This document shows positions 17,502 to 27,373 of a stretch of 37,862 bases of DNA, one piece after another (the stretch's first letter is position 1; every line of letters starts with the position of its first letter). Location: the NCBI GenBank assembly GCA_945228905.1, contig CALYOH010000004.1, forward strand, positions 1 to 37,862. Reading direction: 5' to 3'. The DNA comes from an uncultured Caryophanales bacterium. Its GTDB lineage: Bacteria; Bacillota_I; Bacilli_A; RF39; UBA660. Both the position numbers and the translations under genes were made by a program. Below the pieces are notes generated by a model that saw only the letters and a program-made list of their open reading frames with translations, was not told the DNA's origin and searched no databases.

Positions 17502-18527
17502 ATGGCTAAGAAAAGTTCTACTAATGCTATTAAAAAGATAGATAAACAATTAGATGATATTAAGAAATCTAACAAGAAAAAGAGTTCTAGTTCTACTAAA
17601 AAGAATACTACTAAGAAAACTACTAATAGAAAAAGAACTAATACTTATACTAAAAAGAAGACAACTACTCCTAAGAAAGCCTATAAAGAAGAAGTGATTG
17701 TTGCTCCAAAAAAAGAAGAAGTAAAAGAGACTCCTGTTAAGAAGACTACTAAGAGTGTTAGAGATTCTGTCGTTGTTGTTGATAAGAGACCTACTAATAA
17801 AAAGGTTGTTAATAAAGATTTAAAAAAAGCTCGTGAAATATTAAAAGAAAAAGAAGAGAAAATTCTTGAACAAAGGAAATTACAAGATGAATATAGACAA
17901 GAAGAAATAGATAAGAAAGTAGAAGAAGCTTTCGAAAAAGTTGAAAAGAAGAGATCAGATAAGTTTAAATTAGTTGATACAACAGAAGATACTGAAGAAT
18001 ATAAAATACTTGATCAAGCAACTGTTGAAATAGAAGAAGATCTTAATAAGACTGATGAAGATGTTGTTAAAGAAAAAGTAATTATTGACCAAAAAATTGA
18101 ATATGAAAGAAAGAAACAAGAAAGACTTGAACAGATAAAAAGAGAAGAAGCTAGAAGAAAAGAAGAAAAAAGAAAATTAAAAGAAGAAAAAAAACTTCAA
18201 AAGAAACTTTCTAAGACTAGGGTAGAAGATACTGAGTTATTTAATAAGATAAATGAAATAGTATCTGATACTGAAGAAAAAGAAGAGGGTCCTGTTAAAA
18301 TAGGTGATCTTGTTGTTACCGAGACAGCTGCTCTACCTATAAAAGAGAAGAAGAAATTCTTTAAGAAAAAGAAAAAAGTAAGAGTATTTGATTATAATGA
18401 ATTAGATGAAGAAGATGATGATGCTAGTTTAAAAATAATAAATGCTATACTTATAATTTTATCTATAATATTTATTATATTGTTAATTGGTGTAATTGGA
18501 TTTGTAATTTTTGTAAGTACTTTTTAG
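17502..18527 (+). CDS. Lys/Glu-rich coiled-coil protein with C-terminal TM helix
   Basis: Charged repetitive sequence ending in IINAILIILSIIFIILLIGVIGFVIFVSTF; ATG 17502 better spaced from the SD (AGAGGGG) than ATG 17493. Confidence 0.75.
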   Translation: MAKKSSTNAIKKIDKQLDDIKKSNKKKSSSSTKKNTTKKTTNRKRTNTYTKKKTTTPKKAYKEEVIVAPKKEEVKETPVKKTTKSVRDSVVVVDKRPTNKKVVNKDLKKAREILKEKEEKILEQRKLQDEYRQEEIDKKVEEAFEKVEKKRSDKFKLVDTTEDTEEYKILDQATVEIEEDLNKTDEDVVKEKVIIDQKIEYERKKQERLEQIKREEARRKEEKRKLKEEKKLQKKLSKTRVEDTELFNKINEIVSDTEEKEEGPVKIGDLVVTETAALPIKEKKKFFKKKKKVRVFDYNELDEEDDDASLKIINAILIILSIIFIILLIGVIGFVIFVSTF

Positions 18528-18538
18528 TACTTTTTTCT
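18514..18538 (+). terminator. Intrinsic terminator overlapping stop codon
   Basis: AAGTAC-TTTTTA-GTACTT plus T run. Confidence 0.75.
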
Positions 18539-18590
18539 TTATTTTAAATTAATAATATAATATAATTATTTTGAGGAGAGATGATAATTA

Positions 18591-19139
18591 ATGGATTCTG
18601 ATATGATTATTTTAGACGTTACTGAGAAGATGGATAAAACCATTGAAAGTCTTGAAAAAAGATTTACTACTGTTAGAGCAGGAAGAGCTAATCCTTCTAG
18701 TTTAGATGGTGTAGTAGTTGAATATTATGGAGTTATGACACCATTAAAACAATTAGCTAATATTACTGTTCCAGAAGCAAGACAATTATTAATTAAACCT
18801 TTCGATAAAGGATGTTTAGGAGCAATTGAAAAGGCTATTTTAGCATCTAACTTAGGATATAATCCAGGAAATGATGGGGAAACTATTCGTATTGTTATTC
18901 CTGAACTTACTGAAGAGAGAAGACGTGAACTTGCTAAACAAGTAAAAGCTTTAGCAGAAGATGCAAAAGTTTCTATTAGAAATATTCGTCGTGAAGGTAT
19001 GGAAGATGTTGAAAAATTGGAATTACCTGAAGATGAAGAAAAAGGAATGGAAAAAGATATTCAAGATTTAGTTAACGATTATAATAAAAAAATAGAAAAT
19101 AAATTAAAGGAGAAAGAACAAGAATTACTTACAGTTTAG
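18591..19139 (+). CDS. frr: Ribosome recycling factor
   Basis: RFTTVRAGRANPSSLDGVVVEYYGVMTPLKQLANITVPEARQLLIKPFDK. Confidence 0.97.
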   Translation: MDSDMIILDVTEKMDKTIESLEKRFTTVRAGRANPSSLDGVVVEYYGVMTPLKQLANITVPEARQLLIKPFDKGCLGAIEKAILASNLGYNPGNDGETIRIVIPELTEERRRELAKQVKALAEDAKVSIRNIRREGMEDVEKLELPEDEEKGMEKDIQDLVNDYNKKIENKLKEKEQELLTV

Positions 19140-19162
19140 TAATTCTTTTTTAGGAGTTATTT

Positions 19163-19996
19163 ATGTTATTTGATGGAAAAGAAGTAAGAGATAATTTATT
19201 AAAAGAGTTAAGTAAAAAGTATAAGAAAATTAAATGTGGATTAACTGTTATACAAGTAGGAGATGATTTTGCTAGTAATAAGTATATTAATCAAAAGAGA
19301 AAACTTGCTGAAGAGTTAGGAGTTAATTTTGAACTTATTAAATTAGAAAAGACTACTACTAATAAATTATGTAAGTTAATTGATGAACTTAATAATAAAG
19401 AAGAGTGTAATGGTATTATTTTACAATTACCTATTCCTAAAGAATTAGATTATGAAGTTATTAGAAATAGAATTGATCCTAAAAAAGATATAGATGGAGT
19501 AAATGATCAAAATATTATTAAATTAATACATGGTGATAATACTGCATTAGTTCCTTGTACTGCTTTAGGTATTATGAAGATATTAGATTATTATAAAATA
19601 CCTCTAGAAGGAATGGATGTTACTATTATTGGTAGAAGTATTCATATTGGTAAAGCTCTATATAGTTTATTACTTAATAGAAATTGTACTGTTACTATTT
19701 GTCACTCAAAGACTAAGGATTTAAAGAAACATACATTAAATAGTGATGTGGTAATTACTAGTGTAGGTAAAGCTGATTTTATTACTCCTGATATGGTTAA
19801 TAAAGATGTTATTTTAATAGATGTAGGATTTAATTTTAAAGATGGACATATTTGTGGAGATGTATCTAGTGAAGTTAAAGATTATAAATATTTAACTCCT
19901 GTTCCTGGAGGAGTTGGTCAAATGACTGTATATTCTATTTATGAAAATCTATTAAATGCTGAAAGACATCAAAATGTTAAAAAGACTAAGAAATAA
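19163..19996 (+). CDS. folD: Bifunctional methylene-THF dehydrogenase/cyclohydrolase FolD
   Basis: NGIILQLPIPKELD, DPKKDIDGVN, VTPVPGGVGQMT-like TPVPGGVGQMTVYSIYENLL. Confidence 0.95.
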   Translation: MLFDGKEVRDNLLKELSKKYKKIKCGLTVIQVGDDFASNKYINQKRKLAEELGVNFELIKLEKTTTNKLCKLIDELNNKEECNGIILQLPIPKELDYEVIRNRIDPKKDIDGVNDQNIIKLIHGDNTALVPCTALGIMKILDYYKIPLEGMDVTIIGRSIHIGKALYSLLLNRNCTVTICHSKTKDLKKHTLNSDVVITSVGKADFITPDMVNKDVILIDVGFNFKDGHICGDVSSEVKDYKYLTPVPGGVGQMTVYSIYENLLNAERHQNVKKTKK

Positions 19997-22160
19997 TAAA
20001 ATACTTATATCTTTCTTATTATCAATAATTTTAGGTTCTATTATAGTAATTCCTAATATTATTATGGGACATGGAATATATAATTTAGTAGCAGATTTTA
20101 ATCTACAGCAAATACCATTTAATATGTTAATAAATTATTCTATTAAGCATGGTAATATTTTATGGACATGGTTTAATGAAATGGGAAGTAATTTTATTGG
20201 AACTTTTAGTTTTTATAATTTATTTAGTCCATTTAATATTATTGGATATTTATTTCCAGAGAATTGGTTTCCTTATTTAATAGGACCTATATTTATACTT
20301 AAATATGGTGTTTCAGGAATATGTTCATATTTATTTTTAGAAAGATATGTTAAGAATAAGAATTATGCAATACTGGGATCATTACTTTATACATTTAGTG
20401 GTTTTCAATTAACGAATATCTTATTTTATCATTTCCATGATGTGGTAGCATTCTTCCCATTACTTTTATATTCATTAGATAGGCTTATTTATGATAATAA
20501 AAGAGGAAGACTTACTCTAGTAGTATTTTTATGTGCTATTACTAATTGGTTCTTCTTTATAGGAGAAGGTATATTTGTATTTATTTATTTTATAATTAAA
20601 GTTATTTGTAAAGATTATAAAATTAATAAAAAATTATTTATTACTTTAGTATTTGAAGTATTAATAGGAATACTTATGTCATTGTTTTTATTATTACCTG
20701 TATTCTTATTTACTTTATCTAATCCAAGAATTGGTAGTAGTTGGACTCTTATAGATATGATTAAGTATCCATTTACTAATTATTTTGAAATAGTTAAGGG
20801 TTTATTATTCCCACCAGAAGTAATGGCTAATAGAAGTTTACTTATGGATACTAATTATACAAGTGTAGAAGCTTATTTACCTGTAGTAGGATTAGTACTT
20901 GTAATATCTTATTTAATTAAGAATAAGAAGAGTCCTTATAGTATATTATTTATAATTAGTTTAATATTTATGTTTATTCCTATATTAAATAATAGTTTTG
21001 TATTATTTAATACTGGTTATTATGCTAGATGGTTTTTTATGCCGATACTTATTATGTCTTTAATGTCTATTAAGTCTATTGAAGATAGATTAGATATTAA
21101 AATAGGTATTAAGGTTACTATTATCTTAATATTAATATTAGTATTATTTAGTTTTATTTATAATAAGATATATACATTTAATATACTAGATAAGTATTAT
21201 TTAATAGTAATAGTACTAGAAATGATATTTGGAATAATAGGTGTACTTTTAATTAATAAGTTTAGAAGTAAAAATATATTAATATTAATGTCATTTATAT
21301 TTATATATGTATCTATTCATGGTAATTATATGATTTATAAGTATAAATATAATAGTTTTAATATAGAACCTGATTATAAAGATTATATTACTAGAAAGAG
21401 TGAATTTAATAAGTATAAGAATTATAGATTTAATACTAGTAGTAATTGTAGAACTAATATTGGATATATTAATAAGATTAATAATTTAAGAGCATTTAAT
21501 TCTAATATTAGTGGTAATGCATTTAGTTTTTATAATAGTGTTGGTATTGAAAGAAGTGTTTATACTGATATTGATATTAATAATAAAGAATTAAATAATA
21601 TTTTAGGTGTTAGATATATTATTAGTTGTGAGGATATTAATAATTATAAATATATTGAAGATATAGGTAATTATAAAATATATGAAAATACTCAATATAA
21701 AGAATTTGGTTATAGTGTTAATGATTATATGGAGTTAGATACTTATAATAATTTAAGTAATGAAGATAAAATAAAAACTTTAAATGAAAAGATTATTCTT
21801 GATAAAGAACAAATAAAATTATTTAAAGATCTATATCCAAATAGTAGTACTTATAATAGTAATAGTTTTAAGTTTATTAATAATGGTTTTAAATCTACTA
21901 TAAATAGTAATAGTGATACTATTGCGATATATCAAATTCCTTATGATAAAGGTTTTACAGCAACTAATAATAATAAAAAGATAGATATATATAAAGTTAA
22001 TAATGGATTTATTGGTATTAAGATAAATAAGGGTAAAAATAATATTATTGTTAGTTATGAACCTATGGGATTTAGAATAGGTATAATAATATCTATAATT
22101 TCATGTTTTATATATTTAATATATTTATTTAAATTTGTTGTATACAAACATAAAATATGA
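19974..22160 (+). CDS. YfhO-family-like polytopic membrane protein
   Basis: Many TM helices; GHGIYNLVADFNLQQIPFNMLINYSIKHGNILWTWFNEMGSNFIGTFSFYNLFSPFNI; C-terminal soluble domain and final TM helix. Confidence 0.75.
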   Translation: MLKRLRNNKILISFLLSIILGSIIVIPNIIMGHGIYNLVADFNLQQIPFNMLINYSIKHGNILWTWFNEMGSNFIGTFSFYNLFSPFNIIGYLFPENWFPYLIGPIFILKYGVSGICSYLFLERYVKNKNYAILGSLLYTFSGFQLTNILFYHFHDVVAFFPLLLYSLDRLIYDNKRGRLTLVVFLCAITNWFFFIGEGIFVFIYFIIKVICKDYKINKKLFITLVFEVLIGILMSLFLLLPVFLFTLSNPRIGSSWTLIDMIKYPFTNYFEIVKGLLFPPEVMANRSLLMDTNYTSVEAYLPVVGLVLVISYLIKNKKSPYSILFIISLIFMFIPILNNSFVLFNTGYYARWFFMPILIMSLMSIKSIEDRLDIKIGIKVTIILILILVLFSFIYNKIYTFNILDKYYLIVIVLEMIFGIIGVLLINKFRSKNILILMSFIFIYVSIHGNYMIYKYKYNSFNIEPDYKDYITRKSEFNKYKNYRFNTSSNCRTNIGYINKINNLRAFNSNISGNAFSFYNSVGIERSVYTDIDINNKELNNILGVRYIISCEDINNYKYIEDIGNYKIYENTQYKEFGYSVNDYMELDTYNNLSNEDKIKTLNEKIILDKEQIKLFKDLYPNSSTYNSNSFKFINNGFKSTINSNSDTIAIYQIPYDKGFTATNNNKKIDIYKVNNGFIGIKINKGKNNIIVSYEPMGFRIGIIISIISCFIYLIYLFKFVVYKHKI

Positions 22161-22166
22161 TATAAT
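22138..22166 (+). promoter_or_regulatory. Sigma-A-type promoter for the pheST T-box transcript
   Basis: TTGTAT - 17 nt - TATAAT. Confidence 0.65.
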
Positions 22167-22172
22167 ATGCAT

Positions 22173-22390
22173 ATCGATGTTGATTAAGAAGTAGTAATTA
22201 ATGATTTACTTTTAGAGAGATTATGGTTGGTGAAAATAATCAGTAATAGTTAATGAATTCGTCTTAGGAGTCCTTATTAATAATAAGCGTATATCTTGCG
22301 TTAAAAGATTTAAGTGTATAGTAAATCAATAACTATAAATTAAGGTGGTACCGCGAGAAATCGTCCTTAAATTTATAGTTATTTTTTTTA
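22173..22390 (+). ncRNA. Phe T-box leader, full length
   Basis: AAGGTGGTACCGCG (22342-22355); terminator AACTATAAAT/ATTTATAGTT plus T run; candidate specifier TTC (22258-22260) in GAATTCGTC. Confidence 0.92.
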
Positions 22391-22403
22391 AGGGGGAATT
22401 AAA

Positions 22404-23048
22404 ATGTTAAAGAGATTTATTTTTGATTTAGATGGTACATTATTAGATTATGATTTTAGTGAGGGTGAGAAATACTTAAAAAGTGTTTTAGGAAAAGACT
22501 ATGATAGATTTCATAGTTCATTACAATCTTATTTAGATAAGTATGAGAGAACTGAAAGAAAATATGAAGTAGATAAGTTATGTCATTATTTAACTAGTGA
22601 GATGGGTATTAGAATTACTCCAGAAATATTAAATAATTGGTTAGATGCTAATACTAATGGAAATAATACTCCTAAATATGGTGTCGTTGAAACTCTTGAT
22701 GAATTAAAAAGAGATGGAAAGAGTTTAGTTGTTCTTACTAATTGGTTTAGTAGAGAACAAATTCCTAGATTAGATAAAGCAGGGATAATTGATTATTTTG
22801 ATGAAATTATTACTGGAGATATTGTTTTAAAACCACATAAAGAGAGTTATATGGTTGCTAAAGGAGAATTTGATCCAAGCGAATGTGTTGTTATTGGAGA
22901 TAACTTAAATTTTGATTATGTTATACCTAAATCTTTAGGTATGCATTCAGTTTTAATAGATGAAGGTGATGTTTATCATTATACTATTCCTAAAGTTAAG
23001 AATCTTAGAAAACTTAAAAAGACCTTAGGAGGAATTTATGGAGAATAA
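22404..23048 (+). CDS. HAD-superfamily hydrolase
   Basis: FIFDLDGTLLDYDF, VVLTNW, PHKESYMVA, VVIGDNLNFDYVIPKSLGM. Confidence 0.9.
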   Translation: MLKRFIFDLDGTLLDYDFSEGEKYLKSVLGKDYDRFHSSLQSYLDKYERTERKYEVDKLCHYLTSEMGIRITPEILNNWLDANTNGNNTPKYGVVETLDELKRDGKSLVVLTNWFSREQIPRLDKAGIIDYFDEIITGDIVLKPHKESYMVAKGEFDPSECVVIGDNLNFDYVIPKSLGMHSVLIDEGDVYHYTIPKVKNLRKLKKTLGGIYGE

Positions 23049-24087
23049 AAAGATAAAAGAAGTAAAAGAATTACTTGAAAAAGATTTAGTTGAAACAGAT
23101 GACTTAAAAGTATTAGAAGAATTAAGAGTTAAATATTTAGGTAAGAAGGGTCTTATTACTGAACTTAATAGTGAAATTAAGAATATACCAAATGAAGAGA
23201 AGAAAGAGTTTGGTATGTTAGTTAATGAACTTAAGAATACTTTTAATAGTTATTATGATGAAACTAAGAATAAGATTGATACTAAAATATTAAATGAAAA
23301 ATTAGAGAAAGAAGCTATTGATATTAGTTTACCTTCTACTAAAGTAGAAATAGGTGCTCCTAATATTTTAGAGAAGGTTATTGAAGAAGTAGAAGAAGTA
23401 TTTATGTCTATGGGATATGATGTAGTAGATGGTCCTGAAATAGAATTAGATAAATATAACTTTGAAATGTTAAATATACCTAAAGGACATCCTGCTAGAG
23501 ATGCTCAAGATACTTTTTATATTGAAGGAGAGGAAGTTCTACTTAGAAGTCAAACTTCTCCTGTACAAGTTAGAACTATGTTAAAAGGAGAAGGTAAAGT
23601 TCCTATTAGAATGATTTGTCCTGGAAAGACTTATAGAAGAGATGATGATGATGCTACTCATTCACATCAATTTATGCAAATAGAAGGTTTACTTGTTGAT
23701 AAAGATATTTCTTTAAGTGATTTAAAAGGTACTATGGATGTTTTATTTAAGAGACTTTATGGTAAAGATGTAGAGACTAGATTTAGACCAAGTTATTATC
23801 AATTTACTGAACCTTCAGTAGAAGTAGATATTACTTGTGTTAGTTGTCATGGTAAAGGATGCAATGTATGTAAAAATACTGGATGGGTTACAGTAGTTGG
23901 TGCCGGTATGGTTCATCCTAACGTACTTAGAATGAGTGGATATGATCCTGAAGTATGGAGTGGATTTGCTTTTGGATTTGGTGCTGAAAGACTTGCTATG
24001 ATGAAATATGGTATTAATGACTTAAGAGTATTCTATAATACTGATTTAAGAGAAATTAAGACATTTGATAGGGAGGATGAAGAATAA
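23038..24087 (+). CDS. pheS: Phenylalanyl-tRNA synthetase alpha subunit
   Basis: GHPARDAQDTFYI, LLRSQTSPVQVRTM, GFAFGFGAERLAMMKYGINDLR. Confidence 0.97.
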   Translation: MENKKIKEVKELLEKDLVETDDLKVLEELRVKYLGKKGLITELNSEIKNIPNEEKKEFGMLVNELKNTFNSYYDETKNKIDTKILNEKLEKEAIDISLPSTKVEIGAPNILEKVIEEVEEVFMSMGYDVVDGPEIELDKYNFEMLNIPKGHPARDAQDTFYIEGEEVLLRSQTSPVQVRTMLKGEGKVPIRMICPGKTYRRDDDDATHSHQFMQIEGLLVDKDISLSDLKGTMDVLFKRLYGKDVETRFRPSYYQFTEPSVEVDITCVSCHGKGCNVCKNTGWVTVVGAGMVHPNVLRMSGYDPEVWSGFAFGFGAERLAMMKYGINDLRVFYNTDLREIKTFDREDEE

Positions 24088-26456
24088 TGATAAGTTTAAA
24101 TTGGGTATCAGATTATATTGATATTAAAGATCAAAATCCTCATGAATTAGCTAGAAAGATTACTGAAGCAGGTATTAATGTTGAGTCAGTTATTTCTCAT
24201 CATTTAGATAATTTAGTAATTGGACAAATTAAAAAAGTAGAAGACCATCCAGATAGTGATCATCTACATGTATGTAAAGTTGATATTGGATTAGAAGAAT
24301 TACAAATAGTATGTGGAGCTCCAAATGTTAAAGAAGGACTTAAAGTAATAGTTGCTAAAGTTGGGGCAGTTCTTCCTGGAGACTTTGAAATTAAAAAAAG
24401 TAAAATTCGTGGAGTAGAATCCTGTGGAATGATGTGCGCTCTATTCGAGTTAGGATTAGAAGAGAAGAATGATGAAACTTATGCTAAAGGTATTACTGAA
24501 CTTGGAGATGATGCAGTAGTTGGAGAAGATCCAATTAACTATTTAGGTTTAGATGATACTTTATATGATTTAGATATTCATAAACATAGAAATAATGATT
24601 GTTATTATCATATTGGATTTGCATATGAAATAGCATGTATTCTAAATCGCAAAGTAACATTACCTGATTTAAGTTTCAAGACTATTAAAGATAATGTTTC
24701 TGATCATTTTAAATTAGAAGTAAATACAGATAAGTGTACTTATTATATGGCAAGAGAAGTTAGAGGAGTTAAGATTAAAGAAAGTCCTGACTTTATTAAG
24801 AAAAGATTACTTGCTGCTGGTATGAGACCAATTAATAATGTAGTAGATATTTCTAATTATGTTATGTTAGAGTTTGGTCAACCACTACATTTCTTTGATA
24901 AAGATAAGCTTGGAGATAAAATCGTAGTTAGAGATGCTAATAAAGATGAAGAAATTGTTACTTTAGATGGTAAAATTAGAAAATTAACTACAGATGATAT
25001 TGTTATTACTGATGGTAAGAAGAGTGTTTGTGTTGCTGGAGTAATGGGTGGAGAAAATACTGAAGTAGATGAAAATACTAAGAATATTTTAATTGAGGCT
25101 GCTATATTTAATCCGGTAAGTATTAGATATACTGCTAGAAGATTAGAACTTCCTTCAGAGGCTAGTATCAGATATGGTAAAGGATTAAACTATGAATATA
25201 CTGAAATGGCTTCTAAAAGAGCATGTCACTTACTTGAAAAGTATGCTGATGCTGAAGTATTGGATGGTTATGTATTAATAGATAATGAAGATCATTCTGA
25301 AAAGAAATTATCTTTCTATCCAGAAGATGTAGATAAACTTTTAGGTATTACTATTTCTGAAGAAGATATGAAACATGAACTTGAAAGATTAGATTTTAAT
25401 TATACTGTTAATAATCATAAATTTGATGTAATTGTTCCTAAGAGAAGATTAGATATTGATCCTAACGTTAATGATATTGCTGAAGAGATTGGTAGATTAT
25501 ATGGATATGGTAATTTAGTTAGTTCTCTTCCTTCTGTTCCTATTAGAAGAGGAGAATATATTGATGATGTTAAGTATAGAAAATTAGTTTCTAAGAGACT
25601 TAGATCTTTAGGATTAAATGAAGTTAAGACTTATACATTAGTTAGTAAAGAAATGGCTGATATGTTTAAGTATGAAGATAAGGAACAAGTACATCTTCCA
25701 AATCCAATGAGTATGGATAAGAGTATTGTTAGAACTACATTAATTCCATCTTTATATAATACATATTTATATAATAAGAGTCATGGTGTTGAAGATGTTA
25801 ATATTTATGAAATTGCTAAGACATATGATTCTAAATATAATGAAACATCTAAAATATGTGGACTTATGACTGGTAAATATAATATTAATAGTTGGAAAGG
25901 TTCATCTAAAATAGATTTTTATGTAGTTAAAGGAGTAGTTGAAAACTTACTTGATTATATGGGATATAAAGATAGATATACTTTAGAAAGAAGCGAATGT
26001 AGTGATCTTCATCCTGGAGTACAAGGATATATTATTTTAGATAATAAGAAGATTGGTATTATTGGTAAGATACATCCTAATATTACTAAGAAGGATATAT
26101 TTGTATTTGAATTAGATCTTAATTCTATTATTGGTAAGACTAATAAATTAAAATATAGTGAACCATTTAAATATCCTTCTATTGTTAAAGATATGGCATT
26201 TATATTAGATAGAAGCATTGATGTTAGTGATGTAATTAAAACTATTAAGAAAGCTTCTAATAAGATGCTTCAAGAAATAGAAGTATTTGATGTTTATGAA
26301 GGAGAAAATATTGATTCTGACAAGAAGAGTGTAGCATTCTCATTATTATTTAATGGAATAGATAGAACTCTTACTGATGAAGAAGTTATGGAAGTATTTA
26401 ATAAAGTTATTGATAAAGTTAAATCTACTCATAATGCAGTATTAAGAGATAAATAA
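24087..26456 (+). CDS. pheT: Phenylalanyl-tRNA synthetase beta subunit
   Basis: HPDSDHLHVCKVD, VCGAPNV, NNVVDISNYVMLEFGQPLHFFD, VAGVMGGENTEV. Confidence 0.97.
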   Translation: MISLNWVSDYIDIKDQNPHELARKITEAGINVESVISHHLDNLVIGQIKKVEDHPDSDHLHVCKVDIGLEELQIVCGAPNVKEGLKVIVAKVGAVLPGDFEIKKSKIRGVESCGMMCALFELGLEEKNDETYAKGITELGDDAVVGEDPINYLGLDDTLYDLDIHKHRNNDCYYHIGFAYEIACILNRKVTLPDLSFKTIKDNVSDHFKLEVNTDKCTYYMAREVRGVKIKESPDFIKKRLLAAGMRPINNVVDISNYVMLEFGQPLHFFDKDKLGDKIVVRDANKDEEIVTLDGKIRKLTTDDIVITDGKKSVCVAGVMGGENTEVDENTKNILIEAAIFNPVSIRYTARRLELPSEASIRYGKGLNYEYTEMASKRACHLLEKYADAEVLDGYVLIDNEDHSEKKLSFYPEDVDKLLGITISEEDMKHELERLDFNYTVNNHKFDVIVPKRRLDIDPNVNDIAEEIGRLYGYGNLVSSLPSVPIRRGEYIDDVKYRKLVSKRLRSLGLNEVKTYTLVSKEMADMFKYEDKEQVHLPNPMSMDKSIVRTTLIPSLYNTYLYNKSHGVEDVNIYEIAKTYDSKYNETSKICGLMTGKYNINSWKGSSKIDFYVVKGVVENLLDYMGYKDRYTLERSECSDLHPGVQGYIILDNKKIGIIGKIHPNITKKDIFVFELDLNSIIGKTNKLKYSEPFKYPSIVKDMAFILDRSIDVSDVIKTIKKASNKMLQEIEVFDVYEGENIDSDKKSVAFSLLFNGIDRTLTDEEVMEVFNKVIDKVKSTHNAVLRDK

Positions 26457-26480
26457 AGACTACTAAAATAGTCTTTTTTT
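26455..26480 (+). terminator. Intrinsic terminator after pheT
   Basis: AAAGACTA / TAGTCTTT plus T run. Confidence 0.85.
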
Positions 26481-26504
26481 TGTTATAATGATTATGGTGA
26501 TGAT

Positions 26505-27332
26505 ATGAAAAAGAGAGTAAATAAGAGTGAGATAGAAAAAACTAAAGGTAAGGTATTAATTAAAATTACTATTTCAATATTAGTAATTATTGCGATTATA
26601 TCTATTGTTTATATATTTTTAAATACTAATTTATTTCATGAAACTAAGACTAATAATAAAAAGAAAGATACTGAAGTAAAGGAAGTTTATAAAGATTTAG
26701 AAATTACTAATGATATTAAAGCATTAGTTAAAAGAGTACATGCTTATGATATATCAGGAGATAAGACTATTTATACTAATGAGAAACTAAGTGTAGATAA
26801 GATGGATAAATATTATAAGTTTGCTTTAGCAAGTAATACTTATGGAGAAAAAGTAACATTACTTGATGATATTAATGAAGGTGGTATTGCTGCTGAAATA
26901 AGTGAAGATATTGTTAGAGATGAATATGATGATTTATTTGGACCTGATACATATGAAGCGCTTGATACTATTCCTCTATATTGTGGAAAATTAGAATATG
27001 ATAAAGTTTATAAGAGATATGTATCTTCTGGATATGGATGTGGAGGAGTTAGTTCATTTAAAAGTTATGAGAATGTTATATCTGCAAAAAATAGTAAAGA
27101 TACATTATTAGTTACTACTGCAGTTGTATTTGCTAACTTTGAAGTTAATTCATTATGTTTTGATTATAATTGTGAAAGTGTTATAGACACTTTTGCTCCT
27201 GATTCTACAGATGAAGTGTTCTTTAATAATTATATAGATAATAATAAGGATAAATTATATCAATATACTTATAAATTTAAAATAGATGGAGATCATTACT
27301 ATTATTTAGGATTTGAAAGGACTAATGGTTAG
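26505..27332 (+). CDS. Membrane-anchored exported protein, unknown function
   Basis: N-terminal TM helix KITISILVIIAIISIVYIFL; Cys-containing ectodomain (YCGKLEY...GCGGVSSFKSYENV). Confidence 0.7.
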   Translation: MKKRVNKSEIEKTKGKVLIKITISILVIIAIISIVYIFLNTNLFHETKTNNKKKDTEVKEVYKDLEITNDIKALVKRVHAYDISGDKTIYTNEKLSVDKMDKYYKFALASNTYGEKVTLLDDINEGGIAAEISEDIVRDEYDDLFGPDTYEALDTIPLYCGKLEYDKVYKRYVSSGYGCGGVSSFKSYENVISAKNSKDTLLVTTAVVFANFEVNSLCFDYNCESVIDTFAPDSTDEVFFNNYIDNNKDKLYQYTYKFKIDGDHYYYLGFERTNG

Positions 27333-27345
27333 TCTTTTCTTTTAT
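27315..27345 (+). terminator. Intrinsic terminator
   Basis: Imperfect stem AAAGGACTAA / TTAGTCTTT plus T-rich tract. Confidence 0.6.
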
Positions 27346-27373
27346 TTTATGATAAAATATATTTGGTGGTTAT

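Noticed and set aside
17279-17575. Minus-strand 98-aa hydrophobic ORF
   Set aside because: Antisense to two plus-strand frames with SDs; hydrophobicity is the complement of Lys-rich codons.
17560-17660. AAG/ACT-rich tract as a possible tandem repeat or CRISPR-like array
   Set aside because: No regular repeat-spacer unit; it encodes a Lys/Thr/Ser-rich segment.
26009-26218. Minus-strand ORF in pheT
   Set aside because: Antisense to pheT; spurious.
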